Source: Dendrolimus kikuchii (taxonomy: Eukaryota > Arthropoda > Insecta > Lepidoptera > Lasiocampidae). Taken from it: a stretch of 64,000 bases of DNA. The translations under genes were made by a program, and so were the position numbers. The stretch spans positions 8,082,501 through 8,146,500 of the forward strand of contig CM034388.1 in the NCBI GenBank assembly GCA_019925095.2. Direction: 5' to 3'. Below the pieces are notes generated by a model. It ran no database searches. It was given only the letters and a program-made list of their open reading frames with translations, and was not told the DNA's origin. This document shows, piece after piece, positions 36,340 to 48,761 of the stretch (the stretch's first letter is position 1; each line of letters begins with the position of its first letter).

Positions 36340-36640
36340 ATAAAAGAAAACTTAACTTATTTATATTGTATTCTACCCATAGTCCCTCAAGACTATAAGT
36401 AGAACACTGACTGAGCCTAGATCACCGTCTTCTATGGGTAAGGTGCCCAGAAGGTACGATTCCTCGCTGGATCGCCATACTGATCCGTTGCCCGAGGTAA
36501 GCGGCAGCCCTCTGATCACCTGAAGAGTCAACGAGTCGTTTTGATAAATTTTGGTAGAGGCTCATGGCCTCAGGACCCCACGGACCTAGTGTCTCGACAG
36601 CAAACGGCACAAACATTTCTTGAGTAATATTTAAAAACAA
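36340..36640 (-). mobile_element. Retroelement C-terminal fragment (RT family seen at 51055)
   Basis: The minus frame (36640-36422) reads EMFVPFAVETLGPWGPEAMS, then LVDSSGDQRAAAYLGQRIS and AIQRG. This is a conserved C-terminal block that I recognise from reverse-transcriptase-like repeats of Hydra, corals and insects. Its 3' flank (~36340-36410) recurs at 3361-3440. Confidence 0.6.
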
Positions 36641-37494
36641 AATTAAAGAAAGAAAAAACTTAAACAGAAATAAAAAATACCTTTATAGGTCGAGTAGAAA
36701 TCAATACGTGACAAAATTTTAGCTTCCAGAGTGCTGAAGATTACACAAACCATACACCCCCTTCTAATTTTTAAAATTTGATGTTGATAATTCTTTAATA
36801 TTTAACTTAAAAAATACTGTCAACAAAATATGATTAGAAAAATATGCGTTGAATAGTTTTGGTAATAAGTCGGTATACGTAATCAGTTTTAACTTAAGAA
36901 AGAACATTCAAAAAATGTTTTTCATAAGATTTTAGTCTGAATAAAACTATTTGAATTTATGTTACCAGGATGTCTGTTCATCTTTATGCCATAGTTCCGC
37001 CCTGTTTAATATAATATTTTAAAGCCTTTGTAATTTAAATAAAAGCAAGGAAGGACGTTTTATGGTTCTATAGGAAGTAATAAAGTTTAGACAAGTACTC
37101 GGCAATTCACTCACAATGAAACGGTTCCGTACGGATATCATTATTGTTGTTGTTGTTATTTGTAGAACCCTAAAAACATTGGATCGAAAGTCACCCCCCA
37201 TGTCTCAAACACTACTAAACCAATTTTTGTGAAAAGTATTTATTAACTTGTACCACTTTGTTGTCTTTTCAGAATTGGGTGGATTTTGTTGTCATTTTAA
37301 AAGTCAAACATGTTATTTACTCTCCACCTGTTATTTACTTTCAAAAAGTTGTAAAGGAAACATTTCGTTTTTTAAGATCTAACTAATGATACCCCGTACA
37401 ATTATTGTACACTGAAAACTATTTCTTTGTCGTTTACTTACATATTATTTATTGCATTATTTATGTATATTAAAAGATTTTACATATTTTTTTT

Positions 37495-37735
37495 TTTAAT
37501 ATTTTAAAAAATATTTTTTATAATGGTAATATGATGATAAACCTGAGGTAGGTCGGCAGTGGGGCGTGGGGTTCAATCTGCCGGTGGTTAGGGCTCCAAA
37601 GACAGGAACCTCCTCACAATTCGTGCTGGGCTTCACCCAGTTTCTTAGCGAGAGCCTCTCTAGGTGACGTTCGAGGTTCTTCAAGGATCGTTGACTCCAG
37701 ACGCCACATAGCGGTACCTCGTGAGCAAGATCTAA
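37495..37735 (-). repeat. LINE-derived repeat (partner of 11445-11725)
   Basis: Reverse-complement match to 11445-11725. The minus frame reads NLERHLERLSLRNWVKPSTN. Damaged. Confidence 0.65.
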
Positions 37736-38039
37736 AAGTATTTGCTTAGTTTTTCCTCTTCTTTCTTCACAAGGTTATCGTCATGAGGGATACCACTATC
37801 AGCGAGTATTGCTCGTCGCGCAGATCGATCTACTCCAGTATATAAAAGTACTCTGTGGATCTACTATCACGATATCATGCTTATTGGCTACAATAGTCCT
37901 GTCCGTTATAAAGGATCGATGCCAGTAAAGCGTGGAATATTAATAATAATACAATATTTATTGTATTATTACTAATATAATTATAATAGAAATATTCGTA
38001 TTAATAATAATACATCGATCATACCGCGTCCGATTATAA

Positions 38040-38640
38040 GCCACGTCGAAAGGCTCTTGTGCGACGACCGCGTAACGTCGTGACGGATAGAGTCGACGTT
38101 ATTACGAAACGGCTGGGCCGGATCAGTCCGCCCACGGTTAGGACGGTAGGTTGGCAGGCACCGACAGACAGAAACAGACGGCGGCGCCTCAGACGCCGCC
38201 GATCAAGATCTCTCCACGTCCCCGCGAGGGTCGCTAGGAGACATAGCTCCCCCCACAGGATAGACTAGGCGTGTTGCTGGGAAGTTTCTTTCGCCGTTTC
38301 TTCTCTCCCAGCGTTGCGAAACGGCAGTAAGATAGCGTAGGCCACCGCGAACCACCGATCCCGGCCCGCCGGGATCCTTCCCCTCGAGCTTTATATTACC
38401 CGTCGCCCGTTCTCAATTAGTGCTTTGTGTCGCCCTATGGTGGGCATCATTAAATTCATTTCCTTCTCATGGCAACAGTCCAGCCGAGGTAAAACTCCTT
38501 AGGGAGCTCCCTCGAGCAAGTTGCCCCCCCGGGCTCGAGCGCCTTCGCTTCGCGAAGGCAGTCGCCCCAAAGACCCCAGTAAAGTTGTAAGGTCTTCGGA
38601 CCAACAACATAAAGTCAAGTCCAATAAAAAAAAAAAACGA
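38040..38640 (+). mobile_element. Retrotransposon 3' end with poly(A)
   Basis: GC-rich block in AT-rich surroundings. It includes an Arg-rich open frame (38059-38268), GCGCCTTCGCTTCGCGAAGGC (a perfect hairpin) and TTGTAAGGTCTTCGGACCAA, and ends in a 12-A tract near 38625-38636. The 3' ~90 bp recurs inverted at 3165-3256. Confidence 0.65.
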
Positions 38641-39114
38641 TCATACATTAATTTCCGCTATAGCGGCCGCTTTTAATTATTATTTACGTAAATGAATGAT
38701 TGTATAGCGGTTTAAAAAATCTGCCAAATTTTATTCATATATGGACCCAGCAGTTTCTGAGAAAAATGACTGACTGCTTATATACAGACGGACGGACAAA
38801 GATGATAATTTTGTAAGGGTTCATTTTTGCCAAAATGGCTAAGCAATCGTAAGTGTGTTAAATTACGTGTTTTTTGACTTATTCAATACCTACGGGATTA
38901 TTCTTATTATGGTCAGTTCCTTTGATAAACAATAGAAGGATGCTGCAGGTATAACAATTTTGTTTTAAAAAAATGTGTAAGTATATAATATTGAATTAGA
39001 GTTTAAGGATATCGATTGTTTGAAACTATATTTGTAAAGAAAATATCAACTGTTTATTGAAATGGGCTTACGAGCTGTCATAGGAAATCTCATGGATCTC
39101 TTATAGATAGAATG

Positions 39115-39310
39115 GGTCAGTCATGCTTGTCGCAAGACCGATGGCCGATGGAGTGACTGGGTCTCGGTAAACTTAGTCTCAGACCTCTTACAGCCGGATG
39201 GACTGACGACCTATGTGAGGTCGCCGGTAGTCGCTGAGTGAGGAAGGCGGAGGACCACGATGTGTGGCGCGGTCTTGGAAAGGTCTATATCCAGCAGTGG
39301 ATTACGATTG
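39115..39310 (+). mobile_element. LINE RT C-terminal fragment
   Basis: The + strand gives a broken frame ending EDHDVWRGLGKVYIQQWI, typical of the last residues of insect LINE ORF2 (W..L...Y.QQW). Stops interrupt it. Confidence 0.55.
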
Positions 39311-39764
39311 GCTGACAACGACTGCAATATATCTCTTTTGACACCAGTTAAATAACTACAATTTGGCTGAGGTTTTTACTTGAAGATTGTGCTATAACTT
39401 GAATATTCATAGGCACTTGACACTGGCTAGATACATTAACCATGCAGATTCATTTTTTTTATTAAAAAAAATAAGATTCTATAAATATCTCTTTCAAGTA
39501 GAAATGCGTTCAATCAGTATTTGTGAATTAATTTATTCCTGTATCCATATAATAACAACTAGTAAGAAAGAAGGACGCATCCGTTACGTTCTTTATAGAC
39601 AGCTCTTGATAAACATACTCATGTTTTTAGTAACTTTTTAAGGTTCCATAGCATTTAAAATTTTAGTTCACATTTTTGAAATTGAACAAGAAGGCATTGG
39701 TGCCATTGCCACATAATGGTGTAAAATCACGACAAATTATTGTAACAAAACTGTTATTACATCA

Positions 39765-39904
39765 ATAGATGGAAACATACATACATACATAACTTCACGC
39801 CAGTTCCCTTGCGGGGTAGGCACGAACAACAGAGTGCCATTTAGGCTTATTCTTACACACCTCACTTGCCTCTTTGACATTCATAACTCATAGATGGAAA
39901 CATA
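39765..39904 (-). mobile_element. ~110-bp 3' stub of the 18212 LINE family, 15-bp target duplication
   Basis: (CATA)n, then ACTTCACGCCAGTTCCCTTG CGGGGTAGGC through ATTCATAACTC, is the reverse complement of the 3' end of the 18223-18669 element. ATAGATGGAAACATA occurs at 39765-39779 and 39890-39904 as the target-site duplication. Confidence 0.85.
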
Positions 39905-40140
39905 GAATATTTTGTTTCTGACCCGTCACTGAACAATTAAGAGGGAGGTAGTTAGTATAGGCATGTAATGTAGAGGCAGCAAAATCATGTTTGTGACAAT
40001 ATTGTAAAATGTTAGTGGAAATAAGTATAAAAGTAAACGCAAACCAAAAAAGTGATAAGTAGATCTTTGGATCTTGTGAGGAATGACATGGTAATTTATG
40101 ATGTGATAGAGATGATTAGAGGATGTATATGCTAACTATC

Positions 40141-40380
40141 AAAAACCGACTTCAAAAACTAAAAAACTAAAAAGTATAAAATAACTTATTTCTTAAGCTA
40201 TTATTATTAATATATATTATCTAAAACATCTTAAAGTCGGTGCTTAGTAATTTTCAAAATATAGTAATTTTTATGTTTTACTTTGCACCGACTTCAAGAT
40301 GTTTTAGATAATATATATTAATATTAATAGCTTTAGAAATAAGTTATTTTATACTTTTTAGTTTTTGAAGTCGGTTTTTT
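40141..40380. repeat. Long hairpin, ~100-bp arms
   Basis: Left arm 40141-40243 (AAAAACCGACTTCAAAAACT ... AAAGTCGGTGC) and right arm 40285-40380 (GCACCGACTTCAAGATG ... TTTTTGAAGTCGGTTTTTT) are near-perfect reverse complements with a ~40-bp loop. Confidence 0.9.
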
Positions 40381-40690
40381 TTAGTTTTTGAAGTCGATTT
40401 TTTTGAACGAAGTTTTTTTAATTTTTTTGTTACTTTTTAGTGTCTAGCTTTGTGTGGGTAGACCTACGAAAGGTGCCGCGCTCCTTAAAAAAGATTAGTC
40501 CCAAGAAACGGGAACAAAAAAATGTTCATAAAATGAAAACTACTGAGCCAAACTATGTCAAATTTTTAGGGGACCAAATGGCAGCTATTCCGCGTCGAAA
40601 AAAAAGAATCACGTAAATCAGATCATAAATCTCGAAGATTCCGACGAATTGAGAACCTCCTCCTTTTTTTGAAGTCGGTTAAAAATATAC
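40381..40690. repeat. Lepidopteran AACCGACTTCAAAA-type repeat
   Basis: It runs from GAAGTCG at ~40390 to GAACCTCCTCC...GAAGTCGGTT at ~40655-40682. I recognise CTCCTCCTTTTTTTGAAGTC GGTT as the end of an abundant lepidopteran interspersed repeat. The 40141-40380 hairpin abuts it and shares the GAAGTCGGTT motif. Confidence 0.65.
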
Positions 40691-40699
40691 TATACTATA

Positions 40700-42476
40700 G
40701 ACTATGGAAGGAAAAGACATATGGTGCCGACCCCAAATCATTGTAAATTGTGAAAAGAGAGAGAGAGAGAGAGGAAAGATATTCCTTCCCAAGGTTTTAA
40801 AAGTGTGATCCTTCCGCTACTCTAACTTTCGAACTACGGAGTGGAATGCTTTTATAGGATTCATATTGTATAGTCCATTGATAAAACTACATTATTTTAC
40901 GTCTTCAGAATCCGTCACCTTTATATTATATAGTGTATTTATCTATGCCTTCACCATTGTTGAACTGTACGCACTTGGCCACCTTCAGGTGTCAGATCCC
41001 TGAAAACGTTTTATTTAAATTCGCAAGTAATTCACTTCTGTACTTTCTAAAACTGAACAGCAAATTTTCAATAATTGCATCAAACATAAAAAAAGTTCCT
41101 CTATCTAAAAATTGCCATCCATTTGTTAACTGAAAATAAATTTGCGCGGGAAACCAGAAATAGCGACGGAAACGCGCGTCCCTAATTATTCTAGTTATTT
41201 AATACAATTCAACATAACTAAGCAGTCTGATGTAATCGAAATTACGTTCTAAAATCTAGTACTGAAGGTTGATTTTAGAACTGTGCTCTAAATAACTTAA
41301 TACCTATAAGAAACTAATAATTGACAAGGAAACGATTAGTTTCTGAAGCACACGATGACAGGCAGGATGCGAGAAATTCATTATCGATTTTGTAAAAGCC
41401 CTGTTATTCTTTCTCTTTCTGGTTCGTATAATCTTCTTTAGAAAGAAAAAGAAAAGGCATATCGCATTCAAACTGATCTTGCAATTTCGATTTTCGTTGC
41501 CTTAATATATTTATTTTATTTTTGGAAATTAAAGTGTTTATGTTTGAACTTATAATTATTTTTATCAAGATAATTTTTGTGTTTATAGATCTTAGCAAAG
41601 AAAACACATTAATTCTTTTATTTAATAATGTTTTTATATATATATTCAAATAGATCATTTGTGTAAAATTGAGGAATAACAACAAGATATAATTACTCTT
41701 GTATATACAGATATAAAGATCATATTATGTTTACGTCTAGTTTCATTTACCACATTTTGTTATGCAAGCCATTGGTATTCACTATTCTAAGAATGAAACG
41801 TGTAAAACGTATACAAATAAACGCAGAGTCAAACCCTACGCTGTATATAATAAAGATTAAAATATAACACCACTAATACAACATATGGCGCTCTGAAACT
41901 ATCTGTTTGAAAGAACATCTGCGTTCATTCATACATCTATTAAAAATTGGCGGTTAGCTGGTTAGTTCAAAATCGACAGAATTGAGAATCAGTCGCAAAA
42001 AAGATTTCGTTTGATGAAGTCGTACTTGTGAGTCAACCGTATAAAAACCTAACAATTCTAACTTAAAATAAATAGATATTTTGATAGACCTTTTAAAAAT
42101 ATTATAAAATTAGAGTGTGGAAGGAAGTTGCATAATTTTATCATTATTAGTTTACGTGAATTCGTGTAAATAATTATTAATAAAAAACGCGCTGTGAGAT
42201 TAAATTATAATTTGTTTAAGAAGAGGATTGTCTTCGGTATCTTGTTGGAAATTTTGGAATCAATTAATGGTACGTATTTCTAAATTTGTTTTAATAAATT
42301 AGTCAACTTACGTCTCAAAATAGATGTTTAATATTTTTGTATCGATTTTGTACAGATTTGTCAGTTGAACAGAATAAAATCTTGATATACATATATATCC
42401 AGAATTTATTGTGTTACACATTTTTTGACATAATATCTAACTTGTATCAAACTTGAAATGATAATTAATAAGCAGG

Positions 42477-42521
<45 letters not shown>

Positions 42522-44100
42522 CGTTCGTGTTTATGTAAAATGAGGTACTTATTTTTAAACACGTATAGAAAATTTTTTTTTTTTAAGAATAAGCTTTTAT
42601 TTAAGTAAATGCTCTAAAAATAAGAAATAAACCTGAAGTCAATCAAACTATATAAAATTATATTCAGCCTGTTTTATCCAACTTCCACCGCCCCGCACTT
42701 CCGGCATGTCATAGATTCACCTGTCCGGAGGTCGTGTTGCACTGTTAACCATGATGCGGTCGCCACTCCAGGATTCGTCTCCTCCATCGATCTCTGTCAG
42801 TATCTACGTGTACACTGACAGAGGGCTAGAAAATTACATGACATATACCTATCGGCACATATCCGCTGTCGATCTACACTACGTTTACCAAGATGTAATC
42901 TCCAATCTCTCCGCTCCTGGATTCGTCTGCTCCTTTTTCCACCGACCCTGTAAGTTCTGTGACAGACCTAACTAGTCCTATAGCAGCTCCATTTCTAAAC
43001 CTAGTAACTGATATTTCTAATAATTTTCTAATTCGTCTAATGATAAAAAATGTTTGGGCATTAGATTGAACAACAATTCGCTTTGTAAACTTTATTTGGA
43101 AAATATAAATTGCAGAAAAAAGGGAAAATCTCATATCTAAAAATTTGATAGTTTTTGAAATGTGGCAGCCGACTACAATAACTTACAGATTTTGGGAGCT
43201 ACTTAATTATGTCAGCAACTTTATTCCTCTTACGGACCTCGTATTGGATTTTATCCATATAAAAATACACAACTTAATTTGTTCTACATCTATTTGTGAG
43301 TTGAGCTTAAAGCTAAGTTAATATTTAATAACTAATAAGAATGAGCAGCTTTAAGGGACTTGCTATAAGCTAAGGTTTTTATTTTATCAAAATGATAACG
43401 GAACCCTAACGGGCAGACCTACCCGATAGTGAAGATGAACAGTTTTTTTAAGCGACATTTGAAAACCGAATGGGAAGCGCTTGTGCCGTATTCCCGCCAA
43501 ACGGACGGACGTTCCATAATCGAAATCGACACTTCCGGCGTGTTCAAAAAAGGAACACATTGTCGGTTATTAAATTTTTTTCATCCGCCATGTTTGAGAC
43601 GTAATGAATGACTCGTGCGCTTCCTTTGTTATGTTTACGAATATGGCAATGATAATAGACTACTTGTTTTGAGATAACAAACTGGATGCTATAGTTTATT
43701 AGTCATAATATAGACAACAAAACGCTTATTATCTGTTTTGAGTTATGTATACAACCAAACCATAATACAAAAGACTGTATGATCCATAGATGTCCCGGCA
43801 AGTACGTGTTGATCCACGCGTGATTGTTGTTAAACACACTTTTCGACAATCGACATTTGGTGGTAGTCAATAATACGTGACGCCCGCTCTTTTATGCAAG
43901 TTATTGTCACAGTTTTCCTAGAGCGCTATAATAATTATAGGATTCTTTAAAAAGAGCGTAAACAAATTTTTAGTCTTAACGAGGTAAGCAACATATCGGC
44001 TCCCTTGATACTGCAGAAGTCTATGTGTGGCGTTAATCGCTTACCATTGAGTGGAACGTCTAGCTTTATGTATTCTATATAATAATGTAAATGTAATATA
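40700..44100. other. Gene-free stretch with microsatellites
   Basis: (GA)n at ~40757-40773 and (AT)n at 42481-42518. At ~42660-42960 is a repeat with CAACTTCCACCGCCCCGCAC TTCCGGCATGTC, typical of moth interspersed elements. No supported gene. Confidence 0.55.
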
Positions 44101-44104
44101 CTTA

Positions 44105-45391
44105 GTTTGGCCATAAATACTGTTACAATTAAAATGAAACAAAATATTACATTTGAATTTGGAATCTGTCATTTTTATATGATTATTCATTGTGTTTTCT
44201 CATTTTGGCGCCAATACATTGTACAACATTTTGCCATATTAAAATGGAGTGGGGCGATAAAGAGAATCAAATCGCTGTGATTACATTACACAAAGTAGGT
44301 ATGGAGCCAAATGCAATTTTTAAAACTCTCCATACGCTTGGTAATAGTCAAATGTTTGTGTACCAGGCTATTAATAGGTACAATAAGACATCCTCTGTTT
44401 GTGACAGAAAAAGATCTGGTCGTCCACGTAGTGTTCGTACGAAAAAGGTGGTCGAAGCAGTAAGGGAAAGAATTCGAAGAAATCCTGTCCGAGAGCAAAA
44501 GATTTTATCTCGGGAGATGACGATATCACCTAGAACCATGTCGCGTATTTTAAAAGATGACTTAGGACTTGCAGCCTATAAAAGACGCACTGGTCATTTC
44601 TTAACTCATAATTTAAAAAAGAATAGGGTGGTAAAATCGAAACAACTACTGAAGCGGTACGCAAAGGAAGGTCACAGAAAAAAATTGTTTACGGATGAGA
44701 AAATTTTTACAATTGAGCAACATTTTAACAAACAAAATGACGTATTTATGCTCAAAGCTCTAAGGAAGCTTCTCAATTAGTGGACAGAGTGCAACGTAGG
44801 CATTATCCGTCTTCAGTGATGGTTTGGTGTGGTGTTAGCTATGAAGAAGTGACTGAGCCATATTTTTGTGAAAAAGGTATCAAGACATCGGCACAAGTGT
44901 ATCAAGATACCATTCTTGACAAGGTAATTAAGCCCCTTAACAACATCATGTTCAATAACCAAGAATAGTCCTTCCAGCAAGACTCGGCGCCGGATCATAA
45001 AGCTCGGTCCACGCAGTCTTGGTTGGAAACGAACGTTTCGGACTTCATCAGAGCTGAAGAATGGCCGCCGTCTAGTCCCGATCTTAATCCGCTGGATTAT
45101 GATTTATGGTCAGTTTTAGAGAGTACGGCTTGCTCTAAACGCCATGATAATTTGGAGTCCCTAAAACAATCCATACGATTGGCAGTGAAGAATTTTCCCA
45201 TGGAAAAAGTGCGTGCTTCTAACTGGCCTCAAAGTTTAAAGGACTGTATTGCAGCCAATGGAGACCACATCGAATAAGCTTTTTATATTTTAAATTGTTT
45301 TATATTTATGTATTAAACTAACACTGTAAAACTCATAAATGTTATTTGCAATAGAATTTTTTTTTCTTTGTTACAATATTTATGGCAAGAC
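44105..45391 (+). mobile_element. maT-like (DD37D) Tc1/mariner copy 2, full length, nearly intact
   Basis: 1287 bp between TA dinucleotides. The left end GTTTGGCCATAAATACTGTT pairs with the right end AATATTTATGGCAAGAC. Transposase start ATG at 44244 (MEWGDKENQIAVITLHKVGM), end TAA at ~45275. It includes a helix-turn-helix region, GRPR linker, FTDEKIF (first D), QQDSAP and DLNPLDYDLW (37 residues between second and third D). Two main lesions: a one-base deletion near 44737 shifts the frame to a stop at 44778-44780, and a TGG-to-TAG change follows at ~44966-44968. It is inactive as it stands. Confidence 0.9.
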
Positions 45392-45399
45392 TAGGTAAT

Positions 45400-48300
45400 C
45401 GAGTGTGATGATTATCAATTACAAAATCTTAACTAATATGGCATATGGGTTATATTATGTAATTAGAAATACTTTTCAATAATTGATCAAAAACAGACCG
45501 ATTATTTGTGCGAAAAAAAAATCAGGTCTTATTCATATAAACATGCGTACTCACCGCTTCTGACTGGCGTAGACGTACCGTCACAGGTGCTAGTCAATAT
45601 TTACTCAATGGAGACCTTCGACGGTCCAAGGAGGGCGGAATCTCAGAGTTGGCAATGTCTTTATTCTCTCGTCCCTAGCTTATGGCGAATGGTAGGACAC
45701 CGGGTATAGGTATAGCTGCTTAGCCAGTTAGACAGGCAAATACTATCTTATTGCAGGTTTCCAAGTAGTGGGTTGTGCATAAACTGAATTTCACGATTTC
45801 CACTTTGACAAAAAAGGTACAAACGTGCTTCGCCATTCCTTGCTGGTATATTCATGTTAAACTAAAATACATTAATTCAATTCGTAATGAGAAATTTTAT
45901 TACTTGGTAGGATATGCTCGCGACTTCGTCCACGCTTGACTTGAAATTCCCGCGGGATTCCCGGGGCATAAAGTATCGCAGCGTTTAAAAAAAGAATGTA
46001 AGCTATCATTTTAGTAAAAATTGTGTGGGAGTACGGTAATTTTTATGCACCCGAACAACTTCGAAACGCTTCCGGGAAAACACCCGCGGGATTCCCGGGA
46101 TAAAAGTATCACACATTTTATCACATAAAATTTTCTATCGATTAGTGAAAAAGTCACATTAAAATTTGATCTTTTTTCAATCTGACTATTTTTAATTATT
46201 TCCAAAAAAAATCCCACGGTCTTCCTAGGATAAAAAGTAACACACATTTTAAGTTTAGGAATTTGCTGTCCAACAGCGAAAACCGCATCGAAATTGGCCC
46301 AATAGTTTTTACGTGAATCCCGAACAAACAGATAAATCGACAAAAAATGTAAAAAAATAACATCGTGTTCCGCATCCTTTATATAGTCCATGCCAGCTGT
46401 TTTTTTAATAGCTTGAATGTGCAGTTAGCACTTCGCAGACATGACATATTTATAATATTATAGATATCATACTAGAGTTTTCCCTAAATACTATTAAGCA
46501 CCTGGCTCTATTTTACTTACATAAAAATTTAATTAGGTTTTTATACCTAGGTGTTCTAGGTGTAACAGGTACCTTATTGGTGAAACAAAAGCTACTGGTC
46601 CTGAAACAAAATTCCCTCCCGACTCTCGGTTCTAAAATATTCTTACGATAAAGAAAAGTTCAAAGCATTTTACTTCTAAAAACGTTAATAATCCACGAAG
46701 TTGCAGACAAGCCGAGATTTTCCCACAAAACAATGGAAGGAAGCAATAATCAGTTATTATCTTACAAAAACGTCAAAATACTAGTAATTGGCGGTCATTG
46801 TCTATGCCTTTTTCCCGCCATTACGCATTTCCCGCGCTCACATCCGCTTCCGGTGTTCACAATGGCGGGAAGACGTTTGAATTTGGAACAATAATAATTA
46901 ATCAGGAATTTGGCCTGGTTTTTCTCACACTGGGTTTATAAAAACTCCGAAGTCCGTGACTACTATTTCTCTCCACGTAACGCGGTTTTTGTCATTATTT
47001 GTCTACTGTGTATGTGTACACAGTAGGTAAATAATGTCTAAGAAATAATGACCGAACTACATAATACATTTCTTAATTTTTTAATAACTTCATTATGTAA
47101 GTTTCATGTATGTCAATTTGTTTTTATACGCCTTTTAAACGAAGTGTCCTAACTTAAACATCTTTAATTTAATACATATTTGTGTTTATAGTTGTAAGAG
47201 CATGTCAAGTACGAGTCTAGACTCCTCAATCTGATGAGCGCAATTGTATTAATACTTTCTTTACTGACTTGAAAACGTGGTCTTATGAAAACTTCTTTAA
47301 TTTGAAACAAATTCCTAACAACTTTTCAACTTTTAATAATAAAAAATTAGTTGTATGTATAAGTTTTTCCAATTTTGGAGTATGATTGGGAGACAAGACA
47401 TTGCAATTTCCCAATAATTTTTTGTAATGTCCAAAATTAATTCGATATCTACTTTACTAAATATTAGGATCTAAGCTATAGAGACTAATAAATAATTTAA
47501 TTATATTCTAAAAATTAAATGATATCTATGAATGTGTCCATTAGCACTCTAACGCATGTTAATAAATATATTAAAATTAAAATTTCAAATATAGCCCTAG
47601 TTTTATGTATTATATGAATGCATAAATCTAGAGCTATCAGAAATAGATAAAAAAATAATTTAATTCAACTTGCGTCTTGATGGGCTCTGGGAGTCAATGT
47701 AAACAACAAATTGTTTTAATCATAGCAACAACTCTCGACAACTTAATAAGACACATTATACAAAGTCTAAAAAGAAAATAAATAACAAAGTTCCGCAAAC
47801 AGAATAGTTTTTAAATAGCGAACAAACCGCGTCCCGCATCCGGTTTCCGGTTGGCAATATGGCCGACGGATTTTTGTACAAAATCATCCGTTTCCGGCTA
47901 ATACGATCATTTGTCGGTTTAATAAAACTCCTTTTGTGACAGTTACACAATATATTTCCCGATTTTTGTTTGGTTTCCGCTATTTATTTATTACGATACG
48001 GTAACTCGCACTTTAAACTGTATAAAACATAATACCAGGTTGCTAAATTCGAGAGTTCTTTTAGGCAATGGTAGCCCCTTTCCGTTTGCTGGACCGTCTG
48101 TCTGTTTGCTCCAAGTTTGGCTACTTCAGGAAATAAGAAAACATATTATTTTTTATGTTTGCTTGTGAGCAAACAGGCGAACGGCACCATACGATCGCCG
48201 ATTACAAGTGGTTACCGTCGACCATGGGCATCTGCAACACCAAGGGAGCCGATGTGTTGCCTACCTTGTTGAGACTAAGTATCTGTTTGCGCCCTTTTTG

Positions 48301-48640
48301 AAGAGCCACATATTGTAGTGCTCTGGGAAAACAGCAGAGGGAGATCATTCCATAGTTTATCTTAAATCTGATAAAATTATATTATCTCTTTATTTTAAAC
48401 CATGAAAAACAATTCTATGAATGAGACAATTCCAATATTAAAACAATCGGACAATAAAATTGTACTATATCGAGCAATTGTCATTTCCATTATTCTTCTT
48501 TCATGGAGTTTTAAAAATCTCAGCACTGTGGGGAATTTCCAGCTAGGAGTTAATTTCAACTCTCTAAGGTGCCCAAGAAAAATGAACATGAATTTATGTA
48601 TTATTGATTGAATGTAAACTAGGTATATTATCCTTTTTTA
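45400..48640. other. Gene-free stretch upstream of mae
   Basis: 45905-46390 is a full copy of the CCCGCGGGATTCCCGGG repeat family. ~48150-48350 is the repeat also seen at 10750-10885. 46980-47040 contains a short palindrome (GTCTACTGTGTATGTGTACACAGTAG). A 5' untranslated mae exon may lie here, but I could not identify it. Confidence 0.5.
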
Positions 48641-48661
48641 CAGACATTTCCATCTGGGAAC

Positions 48662-48761
48662 ATGCCGACCCAAGCCCGCTGCGAACGCGTGCCCCCGCCG
48701 CATGACAGCAAGTGGGGCCCGATGGACCTCAGGGTCCTGCAGGAAGACGATTTGCCATTAG
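48662..48761 (+). CDS. edl: edl/mae coding exon 1
   Basis: Acceptor TTTTTTACAG ends at 48643; the ATG at 48662 opens the frame; donor GTAATA at 48762; phase 1 out. Confidence 0.8.

Noticed and set aside
38059..38268. Arg-rich 69-codon ORF as a host gene
   Set aside because: It sits in a GC-rich retroelement 3' region with poly(A); the protein is low complexity.
42751..42975. 74-codon + ORF and overlapping minus ORF
   Set aside because: They lie within a moth interspersed repeat; no conserved protein seen.
46011..46391. 126-codon minus ORF
   Set aside because: It lies in the CCCGCGGGATTCCCGGG repeat family, which is non-coding in its other copies.
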